The translations under genes and the position numbers were made by a program. Shown here piece by piece: positions 11,183 to 24,280 of a DNA stretch of 64,000 nt (positions within the stretch are counted from its first letter, which is position 1; each line of letters starts with the position of its first letter). This DNA is from Sipunculus nudus (Eukaryota; Annelida; Sipuncula; Golfingiida; Sipunculidae), in assembly GCA_026874595.1 (NCBI GenBank), contig CM049320.1:50976714-51040713 (forward strand), in the 5' to 3' direction. The notes beneath the pieces were generated by a model. The model was given only the letters and a program-made list of their open reading frames with translations. It was not told the origin of the DNA and made no database searches.

Positions 11183-11974
11183 AGTTACAAGAGCCAGCAA
11201 GATTTAAGGTCATAATTAGATCAAGTGAGGGTGCCAACATTTATATATAAAAGGTGTACTTCAATGATACACATTAAGTTTACTAGAACCATAGATAAAC
11301 ACTTCAAAATCTAATAGCCATGGACGTAAGCTTTAATTATGGTTTTTGGAAACAAAAAGGTAAGTATCAGTGTACCAAACTGCCTGACCTATGTGCTTCA
11401 AATCTAATATATGTAAATGATGAGTGTTTATATGCGTGTTATGTAATTAATGAAAATAAATCATTACAACATATATTTTGTTATGTTTCAATAGTTATGG
11501 CCCTTCTGTAAATGTTTTGTATCTGATTTTGATTGTTATGTTATGCAATACAGTCCATCATTACATGTTGGCAAAAAAAATTATTTATTCTCATTTACTT
11601 CCTCTCATAAGAGCGGTATCTGGAGCTGCTAATTATTTAATGATTGGCTTTTACTTGCCTTATAATTATTTGACAGATATTATGGACCGACTGGGCTTGT
11701 TAAAGTAATCCAATACACTGATGTTTGTATGTGTGTCTATGTTTTATTTATACAGTGGCACCTCAAAAGTGCGACCACCAATGTGACCTTAATAAACTTT
11801 TATTTTTTCGAGGTAGTCATCCAAGCGAGGTCTGATGTAAAGACCAAAACTGAATAAGAACTGCCAAAAGTGGTCATAATTTTGAGGTGGTCACTAAACC
11901 AATGTGGTTGATAGGTGATGTTTTACCTGTATGACTTAAATTATTACTCTCTTTGGTGGCATTTCTGTCCGGTA

Positions 11975-11997
11975 AGTTATATATAAATATATATATA

Positions 11998-12032
<35 letters not shown>
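11975..12032. repeat. (AT)n microsatellite
   Basis: Near-pure AT dinucleotides of about 58 bp. Confidence 0.95.
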
Positions 12033-12033
<1 letters not shown>

Positions 12034-12368
12034 TTTTAAGAAAATTTGGTCCACTTTACCCTAAATGTTCACTGAAACTGCACTGTGTATGACACTGTGT
12101 TATTCCTCTTTTTAAAGGTTAGACTTCGCTGATATTAGAAGAAATCATTTTTAATGTACTCATCATTTTGAGTGATTTTTGCATGGTTTTTAAATTGCGT
12201 GGAAGCTACCCCCGAAAACAGCCGAAAGCCCTTCAGCAAAGACCGAAATACCTCTGTGCTCACTTGGTGATTTGCACAATACAAGCAGGCGCATGACACA
12301 GTTTCAGGATAAAGGTTTATTGTGCAAATGAGTAACCCTGCTGTGAAACCGGTCGTGTGTGTGTGTTT

Positions 12369-12382
12369 GGGGGGGGGGGGGG
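12369..12382. repeat. Poly-G tract (14)
   Basis: A run of 14 G directly after a GTGTGTGTGT stretch, followed by TCCCGTCCCCC. Confidence 0.9.
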
Positions 12383-13068
12383 TCCCGTCCCCCTTGAGCC
12401 AAATTTCCTCATATCATTTAATAACCCCCACCCCCCAGTTACCGGGTTTATCAGCTAGTAATCAATATTTCATTCTTGTGGGTTCAAAGTCGCTCTCTGG
12501 TCATCACACGTTTTTCAACCACCATGTAATCACCGTGTGGAAATCTTAATGTTTGCGCACTGAGGGTGTAAGTATGAAAACATCACAATGAAATCAATAT
12601 TAAATGAATGTTTTCCTCATAGCACTATGTAGACACAGAGCATTAAAAATCATTTAGAATGTATACTAAATGAACAATGCATAAATGTAATATCCAATGC
12701 TTCTGTGATGTGGGGCGGTGACTTCAAATTTCCTCAATCGTTATAATGGAAACAGATCATGATAGTGAAATTTAAAGTAAGGTTAATTAAAAAACTGGAA
12801 AGCTTAATTGAGAATTTCATTTTTTTTTTTATATTTTGAGGGCTCGGAATAGTTTTATAAAGCATTTCAATTGGCGTGCACTGAACCCATTGACTCAAAG
12901 AAGATTAGATTATTTTCTCGTCTCTGTCAAATTGCAATCGACTGTGAAAGCAGTTGAAATAAAAACAGCAGTGTCAACAGATCACTCAGCAATAACCTTA
13001 TAATTAAACGATCTTAAATATTTGGACTCCGGTCCGTCTCACTGGAAGCTGAGCATCCTTATTGGAAG

Positions 13069-13778
13069 ATGAGGAGTGTGGAAATCATGAAGAAACTGAC
13101 TGATGATATAGAAAACGATTATAAATTTCAGAGCGAGAGCTCGGAAGAAAGATGGAAATATAAAAAATATAAAGCCAGAGAACAATCGATGAGGTATTCC
13201 AAAAGAAAAAAATTAGAAAGTGAATTGAAAAATTTAGAAAATCGTGTTTCTGAAATGGAAAAATGTTAAAATGAAGTTGTTATATAGGAGCCGAAGAATA
13301 CAAAAATGCTAAACCTAAACTGGAAGAACATTATAACAAATTTACCGAAGGAAAAATAATAAGATCTCGGGCTGAGTGGTTCGAATACGGAAGAAAAGGT
13401 TATAATTTTCAGTTATTCCAGGGGTTACTTATTATGGTCTGAACAGCAAGCTGTAATATCATTGTTTAAAAAAATAACTGGTAAAGATAACCGTCTGTTG
13501 AAATCATGGAGACCGATAAACCTCATTAATACAGATGTAAAAATAATCAGTAAAATATTCGCATTGAGATCAAGACCTGTTTTAATAAAGGATTATAAGT
13601 AAGAATCAATTTGCGTTTGTTAAAAGGAGAACCATAGAGGACCCCATTAGACTGATTCGTGATATTCTGGAGTATGCTAAAACAGAAAGAATAGAAGGCA
13701 TTTTGTTCGCAGCAGATTATGAAGCTGCTTTTGATTCTTTGGATTTTTGCTTTATAAACTCAATGCTAAAGAAGTGAA
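13069..13778 (+). pseudogene. L1-like non-LTR retrotransposon ORF2 remnant (5' RT part)
   Basis: Frame-broken translation gives a charged, coiled ORF2 linker (RYSKRKKLESELKNLE, 13,190-13,250), then RSRAEWFEYGRKGYNF (compare RSKARWIEEGEKNTKYF of L1 elements). Reverse-transcriptase motifs follow: LLKSWRPINLINTDVKIISK (about 13,493-13,560), FVKRRTIEDPIRLIRDILEY, and FAADYEAAFDSLD (about 13,700-13,745), the motif A region with catalytic Asp. At least one stop and one frameshift separate these blocks, so it is dead. The endonuclease and the 3' half are absent. Confidence 0.8.
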
Positions 13779-13924
13779 AATAATAGAGTCGTAGGATGTA
13801 CTGACAGCTTCGGAACATACATGTATACCGATTGAAGATAGTAAGGCGAATATAGAGATTAGCGCCAAAGGTATATATTGCAGATTAATATTAAATATAC
13901 AGGAAATTCCGACTGGGAGGTGTA

Positions 13925-15005
13925 ATCTTGACCGTTCATCCCCGTTCGTGTGCGTCTGTGTGTAAGAGTGCTTGTGTATTGTTTCACACCATAACTCAGT
14001 CATTAACAGAATCTCGTGAAAATTTAAGGGCAATTCAACAATGTACCAGTTAAGCGTAGATTGGAGTGTAGATCCGACTCATGATCAGGATTCAAGAACG
14101 TCATAAAAATATTTACAAATGTAAAGTTTCTTATGCACGAATGAAGATGGGCAATATGGGCAAAATAAGGAAAAAACAAAGACGGTGGAGGCTTGCATTC
14201 TTTAGAATGCAGATATCCAGTTCATTATATTTGAGCTTTTCATATTATCCTTGGCAGCATGGCAGAAAATAGGTCCGATACACCAAGATTAGGTCACCAT
14301 TTGCCTGTATAAGCAATTTTTGTATCACAAGTATAAGCATCACGCCCGTAATAAAACAATGCCCAAGGGTGTACCGTTGCATTCCTTATCTTCAGTCGAA
14401 TTCATTATTTATAGTTATTAGTATATGTAATTTAATCTGACACGGGAAGTGAACACTGTCTTTTATATTACCGAGGCGTCTTGTCGTGTGCAATTTATAT
14501 GTTACCTTGCATGTGTTCTTATATCAGGTCAACTGTCATGGCTTCTTAGAACTTCCTTTCAGGATGAGCTTTTCATGAAAATTACCTATGTCCAGAAATG
14601 GTTTGTCGTTGTTTGGTAACGTCTTTAGTTCAAACACATTAATTTCTTGCTTTATTCCACAATAAAGAAGTAATAATAATTTGTGTAGCTTGCAGGAAAA
14701 TCATGGAATCAAAGTACATTGGGTTCATATAGTAAAGCAAGTCCTTCGGAAGAGCACCTATTCCTTGAGCCTCATCTGTTATATTAACAATAAAATCGGC
14801 ATTCTAAGGAATACAAGCTTTTAATTGTTGACCATTACTTGATGCGCTCTTTAGTCCGGAATCACACAAAAATTTAATCGATTCTTCATTAGTCCATCCA
14901 CCAAGTTCCCTTTATAGTTCTTGAGATTCCGTTCATGATTACGTGAGTTACATACACACAAACACACATCCACACTCATACACACACGAACGGGGATGAA
15001 CACGG
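13925..15005. repeat. Inverted repeat pair of about 90 bp, 1 kb apart
   Basis: GTTCATCCCCGTTCGTGTG near 13,937 is exactly repeated in reverse complement near 14,982-15,000. Weaker homology extends about 90 bp inward (AACAGAATCTCGTG versus AACGGAATCTCAAG). The ends may belong to an uncharacterised element. No coding capacity is seen between the arms. Confidence 0.5.
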
Positions 15006-17640
15006 AGGTAATCGCTTGGTCCAGCCGAGATTTCTGGACCACGATTATGGAGAAAGGTATTATGCATATTCACTCATGGGGCTCAGACCTTTGCCCCTGG
15101 GCATAAACGAGGAATTGTTCCTTTTTATAGAGCTATGACCAGGAAAATAATTTGACATATTACGTTTTAGCCCGGACAATGAATGTTATGTCTTTCGGCT
15201 GAGTTTATAATATATATGTGTATGAGAGAGAGATTGTGTGTGCGTGCGTGTGTTTAGTCCGTTCCATTACCCCTGTGCACCTGCTTTTCACCTGGTAATA
15301 GGCCTACCATTAACAGAAAGACGAAAATATGTAGTTTTTGACCATACCTCCTTATGATTTAAATGATATTTACTTTACAAGTTCATGGCCCACCAAACAA
15401 GTGACCATTGTTTATCCTTCAGGGACATGGTTTTGACATGTGTTACTTAACAGGGAAGCGCGTGCACGAGTAGAACACAGGTTTAGTTATTCCAACTATG
15501 ATTACCTTCCCACGCCTGCGAGATAAATTGACGCCAATATACAGAGCCTCAGCTGACGTTCAAACTCACGATCTTTATTGATTCCTCAATTAATAAAATC
15601 ATCAATGAAATTTCAATACCGAAACATTGCAGAATTTAATTAGACAAAATGGTACAACTTTAATCCATGCAGCGCTAAACTAACAAAATGGGACAACAAT
15701 GCAAAACAACAGTGTGATTTGTGTTGGATTCTGGATAACATGTGTTTTTTATCTGTCAAACAGTAAAGCCGAATTAATCTGTTATAAATCGTGCGTTAAG
15801 AGTAAGTATAGGATGGAAACATTTCATGTTGGGTTATAAAAATTATCAATAGGGTTTAATAAAAATATTATACTTATTAAAACATATCAGTATTACAACC
15901 TATGCATTTTTAAGGCACAGATGAACGCAAAGATAAAAGCACTGTTGATAAAACATACTGATATTTTAAAATGTGTTTTGCATTACCTGTATTTCAATTT
16001 GAAAATACAGTCTGTAATTGAGAAATGTACGTAAATCAAAAGGAAATACATTTGTTGATTAAGAAAATAACCAATGGTGGTTTCGATGATAAAAAAAAAA
16101 CAATTGAACATTAATCATGAAAATTAATATATATGCTACCGAGATACCACAAGAAATGAAATAAAAAAGAATTTTTTTTCCAAAACAACTCATATTAGAC
16201 GATTATCATATCATTTAGCCAGTTAGCCAGTAAAAGTAAGGAAGCCATGTTTAATTAGCGAAAAGGTCGCTATACGGGTAGGGACCCGGTGTTGCTTGTC
16301 AAATCGCCCAGTTGCTGAATACATTGTGTCAAGCGCCTCTGTCTTAATCGTCTCCTTTTATCAACCCTTAAATTAAAAACCCAGGAGAACTCTCAGTATT
16401 TCCACAAATCTGCGTAAAAAAGAAACATTGGTGAATTATTCCCTCTACATTTCTGAATCACATCATGCAAAGATAAGACAAAAACTATGCATTTTTTTAA
16501 GATCGGATGACAAAATGGTAGCGTCACCTAAAGTATTTTTTTTTCATTATATTAGTCACATAATCAGTATTTCGGCAAAATGTATTGGTGATATCTACAG
16601 CTTTTCTTGAGATATTTTCCCGTTAAAGCGTTCTTACTAATACTAAACCTTTCTTACCAGGTACTTAAACGTTGTTTTCGCCTCGTAACTTTTGAAATAA
16701 TGATAATATATTTCTTCAGCACTCGAGGACAATCAGAAAAGTACTACTCCCATTTTATTCAGACATTTGCCCTGGATCTCCCTCTATTCTAGGTTTAATG
16801 TAGTGATATGTTAAGGGCGATCGCTATCACCTTCATTTATCTGAAACTATTATACCGACGCTACCGAAACCACGCGACAAAAGAATTACGGAAAAGGACA
16901 GAATAACGGAAAGAACATACCGTAGTATATACTGCCCAACTTATTCTATGCTGACTAAGCAAACAAAACCAAGAGACATTTGGATTTAAATTCAACCATT
17001 CTTCATAAGCATATAAATAATGTAAATAATTGTTTAAAAATAGTGTCTCTTCATTTTCTGACTGTATCAATAGTTTGTTCTACTATGGTTATTGGATAAC
17101 GTATTTATACACTTATTAAAGAGTTCGTGCCACAGAAGCCGCCTTGGTTATGTCTGGTTCTCTCATTTCTATCATTGGCCACAGAATATTGGAAATAATC
17201 CAGTCATGTGGTCAGCCTTGTATGTCTTAATGTGTGTCCTAGCCATATATCCAGACCAGTTCTCCATGAATTTACAATGAAATTTTGTCGAAGGATGGGT
17301 CACACGCCATCGTACATTTAATGTTATGACGGATTGGTACATTTAAAATTGTTAAATTGTACATTTTAATGTTAATTTTGGAGGGTTTCCTGCAAAGAAA
17401 CGCATAGTGTCATGTACATGACTTTTTTAAAATAAATTAAATTCAGGACAGGACCCACTAATTTATCTACAGAAACAGTTTTCTTACCAACAATATTTTT
17501 CATGCGGATTACTTCGCATTTTTAATTTTTCTTATTTGGGTCAATATACAGTTTAACCTTAATAAAAATTTCTAAAAAAGGTTTTTCCACGGTTTTTTGG
17601 TGTTATTGAACCCCATGAAAAACATGAAACTAAGAAAACC
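15005..17640. other. Intergenic, no gene seen
   Basis: AT-rich DNA with short GT/GA simple-sequence patches near 15,215-15,255. Short open frames (for example 16,428-16,610, 16,607-16,792 and 17,092-17,280) have no recognisable domain or splice context. Confidence 0.5.
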
Positions 17641-17659
17641 TGACTTCCGGAAGCTTTTT

Positions 17660-17732
17660 CTTTTCAAGATGGCGTCCAATATGGTCGCCAGGTCCCATAA
17701 CTCATTTATTTTTCTTCGTAGAGTAAGTATGT

Positions 17733-17804
<72 letters not shown>

Positions 17805-18840
17805 CACTTGGTTTTCCGGGTCAGCATCCTTAGGTAGTCACGTGACAGGTAAAGTAAAGATGGGGGCCAAAACGACCAAAATTACCCTAAAATTGGCCAT
17901 AAATAATTTATTTTTTAACCCAGAGTTTTCATATCTTAACTGGGTTTTGGGGGTAAGAAATCAATTGGATCAGCCTTAAGGTTGTTTAAGTAAAGACCAA
18001 TATTGAAGACCTGATGGGAGAAAAATGTTCCAATTTCGTCCTCTGAATCATATTAGTGTCCATCTTCGCTGTCATTTTTGATGTATTAGAATATCTGAAT
18101 GTTTTATGTTTTACTCAAATATCAAACTTGCTTTTTCGATGAAAAGGAGAATGCCTTCGAAGATCATGCTAATTTTACTGTAACATATTTTGGCAGCCAT
18201 CTTGGATGCCACCTAACATAAGTTTATAGGTTACAACTTCATTTTTCTAAAGGTTTACCGCTGGTATTTCAATCGCTGAGCAGATTTTGGATGCCATCTG
18301 AATTTGCCAGTCACTTGTCTAGAAAGCGGAGATTCAGATGATTTAAGGAAAGTTCATGGCCACAAAAATACATATCATATTGATATATATTTAGATTTCA
18401 AATCTTACCCTAACTGAAGGATGAAAAATAAATGATCAATAGATGATTTATAGGCCTATTAAAGCGTTCAATTTGGCAGCGAATTTGGACGCCATCTTTG
18501 ATTTGGAATCCACTTGACGTGTCCGCGATGCTGAAGTTGGTTTCAGTAAATTTTCTTGACCACTAAAAAACACTAACAGACACCGAACTACAACCCTAGG
18601 GTGTAAAGTAAATTATTTATATGGCCATTTTTAGGATCTTTGCGGCCGTGCAAGCCACCATCTTAGATTTGCCAGCCACGTGACCACCCAGTTACGGTTT
18701 TGTTGGCTTCAGTGGACTTCTTGACCGTAAAAACCTAGTAGTAGATATGAAAATCAACGATGAAAAATAAATTGTTCATGGTCGTTTCTATGGTTTTTGC
18801 TGCCATCAAGGACGCCATCTTGTAAAATTTAAGCGACCCG
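17660..18840. repeat. Divergent tandem repeat rich in GCCATCTT (YY1-like) motifs
   Basis: Units of about 95-200 bp recur with GCCATCTTGGATGCCACC (about 18,190), GATGCCATCTGAATTTGCC (18,287), GACGCCATCTTTGATTTGG (18,487), ACCATCTTAGATTTGCCAGC (18,655) and GACGCCATCTTG (18,810), plus CAAGATGGCGTCC at about 17,665. Other shared words are CACTTG/CACGTGACC and TTCTTGACC. A 72-bp (AT)n array at 17,732-17,803 interrupts the 5' part. Confidence 0.6.
17732..17803. repeat. (AT)n microsatellite
   Basis: Uninterrupted AT dinucleotides of about 72 bp. It accounts for the YIYIYI open frame at 17,597-17,833, which is not a gene. Confidence 0.95.
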
Positions 18841-18959
18841 AAGTTAGGATATTTCATATTTTCAATATATTATTTCTTGTGGCAAAAACCGTTGAAAAAC
18901 TTTTGTAGCATTTTTTAGAGGTTTGGTTATTTTTCACCATAAACTGAACCGTCCGTCAT

Positions 18960-20480
18960 GAAAAATATGGATCATGGTGAAATCCTTAAAATTAAAATTA
19001 AAATAAATCTGCCTCCATCAATTCACGGTCTTTACCCAGTCTGCATATACATTTTAATGGTCATCTGCTTTTTTCAATAATAGCTCGCATAGAATTACAA
19101 GTTTTAGTCTACTTTCACGTCAATCGGAATCATAAATATCAAACTGTTATCTATTTTGAAAAATGTGTCGTTGTAATATTTTTAATCCTTAACATGTTTT
19201 CGACTAGTAATTTGTCAGACCTCCTGTTACCTTTAAAAGTTTTTTTTTCAAACAGATTAGGTTATTATTGCAGGAAATATCACAAAAAATTATATGGGGT
19301 CAATTGATTTCCGAGAAACATATAACTTACCTTAAACATTATGTACCCTGATTTTAATGTAATATTACATTTATTTCACATATTGCATTTTTTCGCATTG
19401 AACCATGAATAAGAGACCTTGACTTAGAATGGTTTACCACTCCAGAAGGCTGATGACTAAGATATTGGGACATCATCAGTACTCCTCTGGGCAAACCCAA
19501 TAAACTTGATATGACAAAATCCAGTCAGTGCTTTTTTTATGACTGTTACATAAGCAGAAACAGTGAATTGATTTTGTTGATTGCGCTAGAAGCCAATAGA
19601 GAAGTCAAATAAATCCAAGAGAGTGGAATCACGGTCAACATAAGTGCCAATTTCAAGGATTAAAAGTCCGTTGATGATTCTTAGATGAAAGCAATTATTT
19701 ATAGGATTTATATTGTTGTATGTGTATATGGTTCTACAAAATCAGCCATGAACCAACAACGTGCATCCATTCGGCCTAAAACAGATGGATAACTGGTTTT
19801 CAAAGTAACAATGACCGGAATATTCAGAGAGTTCCAATGTATACTATTCAAAACCGGGTAACGATGACAGACAGGCAAACCTTGCTTCCAGATATATGTT
19901 GGCAATCTTTGTGTAGAGGGAAGTCCACTTACCTAAAACATATATTCCTGATACTTATCCCTATTTATGTAAATGATCAGTCATTTCCTTTTAGAGGTTG
20001 ATACAGTTTTAGTCATTCTGTATCTCAACTAAACCGGTCGGCTATATGAAAATAGATCTGTTGGAAAATATTACCCCTGGAAAGGAGACTTTGGAGTAAA
20101 TTGTTCATAATGTCTTGGCGGTTATTTAATACTAGCAAAGTGTAATAATTCATTCGATCAAAAAAACCTGACTACCTTTCTCCCCCAGTCTTAATTCAAC
20201 AAAGATAATTAGGTTTTTAGGACAGAAAAGGGGCAGTGATAGTCCAAATATATGAAATTGGTTTCGTACAGGGTCTTCTTTTATTACTTTTTGTTTAATA
20301 TGGATGAAAACCATAATTTATTATCATAAGAACACTTTACAGTGCCTGTTTGAAAATGGAACGACCATAGGTAGCATCATGACAAGAAAAAATTATTTCT
20401 GTAATAAATGTGTTGGTGTCTAAAAATGATCCAACTCTGTCATTTTAGTTGCTTAAAAAGCTTCGTTGCTTGAGGGTTGA
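18960..20480 (-). repeat. Decayed duplicate of the lectin intron region
   Basis: Two blocks align colinearly with the lectin locus: 18,960-19,160 with 24,300-24,520 (shared GCCTCCATAAATTTACGGTC-like wording), and 19,370-20,480 with 26,190-27,000 (shared AAGATATTGGG, GCAAACCCAATA, TGACAAAAT, ATGGATGAAAAC). In the lectin copy these blocks flank the last CTLD exon. Here the space between them is only about 0.2 kb and carries no CTLD exon, so that exon was lost. Strand is given relative to the lectin gene. Confidence 0.65.
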
Positions 20481-23400
20481 CAAAATAAAACGATCAGGGT
20501 AATGTTATAAGTACACAGTCTGACTGCTAGTCTGTAAATGTGAATGTTTTAGTTTTGTTTTTACAGACTAGATGGTTTTGTGGTCTTATGCTCAAGCTTA
20601 ACTTGTATGTGCGTTTGTGTATACGCTTGCCTTTCAGAGGTAAAACCATATAATCCATGAATGTATGGGTCAAGGTCTTTTAAAACATGTGAACGAAAGA
20701 GTTTAAAGATGTCCTAAAGTTCCTTACCGGCCGACAAGCAGTTGTCATAAATACGACATTCTCACATATAAAGTGCTAATGATGTTATCCCTGGGACGAT
20801 GATTGTTGCCGTTTGGTGACATATTGTTTGTCATAGATTTGGCGAAGTTGTGGTTATTCTGTGGACATCCCAATATGCTGACATAGAACGAAAACTTTGT
20901 AACTAAAATCTGGAAAAGTCGGTGTGTCTTACACATTTCAACAAAAATCGAAAGGCATATATTAAATGTATATTTATTGAGCGATTTCAGTCCCTGAAAT
21001 GCAAATGATATATTTAAAGGCTATACCAATCACAATAACCATGATATAATTACATTTAAACAGGCAATATTGTATTTCCGTTTAATGCCAGCAAGCCTGT
21101 CTATGTATATTTTGAAAGCAGTACAACGAACCCTAAAACAAACTAATGGCTCTTTCAGTTAAATCACATGCTGTTGACATATCGATGCAGAGCATACCTT
21201 TGTCCTGCTGGCTGTTAATAAAAATCCGGACATCGCTGTTCAGTGCATTGACAGATTTGTGGGCGGCTTCAAACTCGAAAAGTTATAATTTCATGGTTTA
21301 ATTTTGGTTCGGAGGCCTGGTGTTTAGTAGTTTCCATGTTTACCACCAGATGCCTTTTTCCCATTACTAAGATTGGTGCATTTAAAGGACAATCTGAAAG
21401 GATACTGTTGTATGAATAAATGTTGGTGTGCGCATTGATAATATATTTAAATCGTCTGTACATCTTTCTTTTTCTTACGTGCATGTCTATTTTTCCATAG
21501 AAGCCACCAAATATACCCGATTCCGCCGATATGATAACAGCCGATCCCCGAGCGGTACACAAATACATTGTTAGCAGCGAGCAGTCTAACACTCAGACCA
21601 GCTCTATCACTGCGGAAACGAAACTAAATGGCGCCCCCTTGTTTTCATGTTTGAAGCACTTCCCTACAAAAGAAGCACAACAGAAGAGCGTCCCCAATGT
21701 TACCAAAACAACGCTTCAAAGATAATCGTAAAGGTTATGAATAAATATTATTCTCTTGTTGACAACCAATATTTTTTTTGGAATATTACCGGCAGTAAAT
21801 GTAACATATACAGTTGGAATATCCTATATACACTGTTAAGCTGAATCAGTTAAATTACAGGAGGAAAGTGTCATGTTATACGTGCCTACCCCTCGTGTTC
21901 CGATAGAACCAATGTGAACAGTTGTACATGGTGCACAGTTAATTGAAGACTGACCCCGTGTTCATATACAAACAATGTTACCAACAGCATGAGGATAAAA
22001 TAAACGGAACAACAACATGAAACACTAAGGTACCTTGTTTCAAACCCCCTCGCAGACAGATTCTTGTAGAAAACTGCCAAATCTCTCGACATGGTTCCCC
22101 GTAAATCCTTACAACCATACGTAATTGTGGAGATTTCGGAAACAATCAATCACGTACGGTTGCGTTTTCATTTGCGTTCCCAATAATTCACCGGCGGTTT
22201 TATTGTTTCGACGTGTTGTTTTGTGCTTTTGTCTAGCGAGCCCGATAATGTCTTTTTTTATAACTCCGGATTCAAATAGGAGTTTGCTTTGTTTGGACGA
22301 CCGGTCTAAGAAGGGTCTAAACATATAAACGCCCTGGCTTCTGATCAAGAAATACGGAATTATCCACGGAAATGATAAAGGAAAGCCTGAATATTACGCA
22401 AATAAAGAAAACGTTAACTGCAACCCTGATGCCTGATATGGAAGATGATGACTGTTTTTCTAATAAACGGGTGATGGTCCGCTGTATATGGCAATTTAAA
22501 CCATAAACCACCTATCTCAATGAAGTTAAGATGGGACGCCTTATCGTACTTAAAAAGATGAAGAATTTGTTTGTTCTTTATATTGGTCAGACACATCCAT
22601 TCTTATCAAAGAAATAATAAACATTATGTTTTCTTCTGCCTCCAGCTTTTAAGAGTATTTGATTATTGTTTCCCAAAACGGTATTCGCCTGAATCTATTG
22701 CATTCGTGCATAACCTATCTATGATCCACATGTGTTGTGTAGTGACGGTAGGACACCGAACGATTTACAGCCGAAAGCCTGTACCTGAAATCCATCCGTA
22801 TATGTTACTTAAAATCTGAATAAAAATAAGTGAACATATTATGGAAAGACAATCACATTGATTGCCAAATGTATGTATTATACAATATGGTTAAATCATC
22901 ACGCATCAGTGTATTTCAACATGGATTTGTAAGGATATACCGTTATCATTCTGACAGTTATTATCGATTGACACAGTTTTCTGCACGACCCTGATATGAA
23001 TATAACGCTGCGCACCTATTGTTCCAGCACCTTCTTTTGCTGCCTTTAAATGCTTTCAATTTTACATTTGGTATACCTATGTTAGGATTTGCGTTGGCGT
23101 TCCGCTTTCAGTCATATCTGCCACAATCTGCTTTAATTCAGGTGTGTTTCGTTTATCCCTCTGTTCGAGTATGTTTGAGTTCGAGCGACTGTTTCATTCA
23201 CCGTCTAATAAATTAGAGGCCGCTTCCATACATATGGTAAATATAGATACTGGATATTCAGCCCTTTGATAGTTTAACAGGGAAAAAACAATTTATTGAT
23301 GAGTCCTTTCTGCCGAAGTCTTATAAGAACAAAGGCACACATAGGATTTAACGCCTTACCCCTACTCTATGTAATCTTGTGGGCACTCGAAGTCACAAGA

Positions 23401-24280
23401 TCGAGAAAAAAAAAACGCTTTCAAGTAAATGCATATATCCAACCACTCCATGCTGTTTTTTTCGATTCTATATGATCCTTTAGGATTACACACAGTGTAT
23501 AAATCTTTCAAGGAAACATATCCATCCAAACACTTTAGGTCATTTCTTCTACCTTTTCGACTGAAATGATGACGAAAAGATATGTTACATGTATATAAAT
23601 AAACTACCATAAGGCCGGCCGAGCTAAAGGAACTAACATCCTATCATGTTCCTATCTGGATCTCAGTTTGACGTCAATTTTATTTTATAAACAACGTGAT
23701 TCTCTCTCCACGTATCTTGCGTATTGTATATTTTCAAATAGTTAGAGAAAGATATCAAAAGAAACTTGCCTTATTTGAAGCCTAGTTTTGACATTTTATG
23801 TTAGAGTTTGTTGAAAATAATATTATTAGAAAATTCTTTCAAAGACCTTCAAACATATGTTTCCGTCCCTTTGATTCAACGCTCATATATAATCATCATT
23901 CATACCAACACAAAATGGAAAGGTGCATTTGTTTTCTATATTGCTTTTTTTTACATAAGGCATAGACAGTTCTGTTTTCAAAACATGCGTAACATCACAA
24001 CGAATCACCTCACATTCTTGCAAGGGCACAAATCTTGGTAGCCTGAGGAGAGCCCCGAGCGTTTTACCATTCAACTGTCCCGGTCACCTTTAATACTTAT
24101 ATGAACTTAATTTATAATATATTATTAATGCTGATGATCACCGGTTTCCTGCAAAAATGAAAAGTGCCATGGACATTAATCCAACCTTCGAAATATTTGA
24201 AATATATTACAGTAGGCAGAATGAATGCATATATTACTCCAATAATGCATCGTAAAGAAACACGTATTTCGTGACCAACG
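20481..24280. other. Intergenic, no supported gene
   Basis: Unique-looking AT-rich DNA. One minus-strand frame (about 23,363-23,570) looks faintly exon-like and is listed separately. Other frames of 60-107 residues, such as 21,269-21,592 and 22,109-22,348, show no domain and no consistent splice sites. Confidence 0.45.
23363..23570 (-). other. Possible terminal exon, function unknown
   Basis: On the minus strand, an acceptor-like catcatttcag is followed by an open frame with four cysteines (NDLKCLDGYV, YTVCNPKGSY, WLDICIYLK, RSCDFECPQD) ending in TAG. No family was recognised and no partner exon was found. The frame may be chance. Confidence 0.2.

Larger units (their letters stand above)
10093..13060. 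other. OPA1 3' flank and intergenic stretch without a supported gene
   Basis: Contains (AT)n arrays at 11,093-11,182 and 11,975-12,032, a mariner-like MITE fragment starting at about 11,751 (TACAGTGGCACC...GAGGTGGTCA), and a 14-G run at 12,369-12,382 that follows a GT repeat. Short open frames here, such as 11,478-11,708, show no recognisable domain. Confidence 0.6.

Noticed and set aside
17597-17833. 78-residue frame with YIYIYI tail
   Set aside because: Translation of an (AT)n microsatellite.
21269-21592. 107-residue minus-strand frame
   Set aside because: No recognisable domain, no signal peptide of normal shape, and no splice partners.
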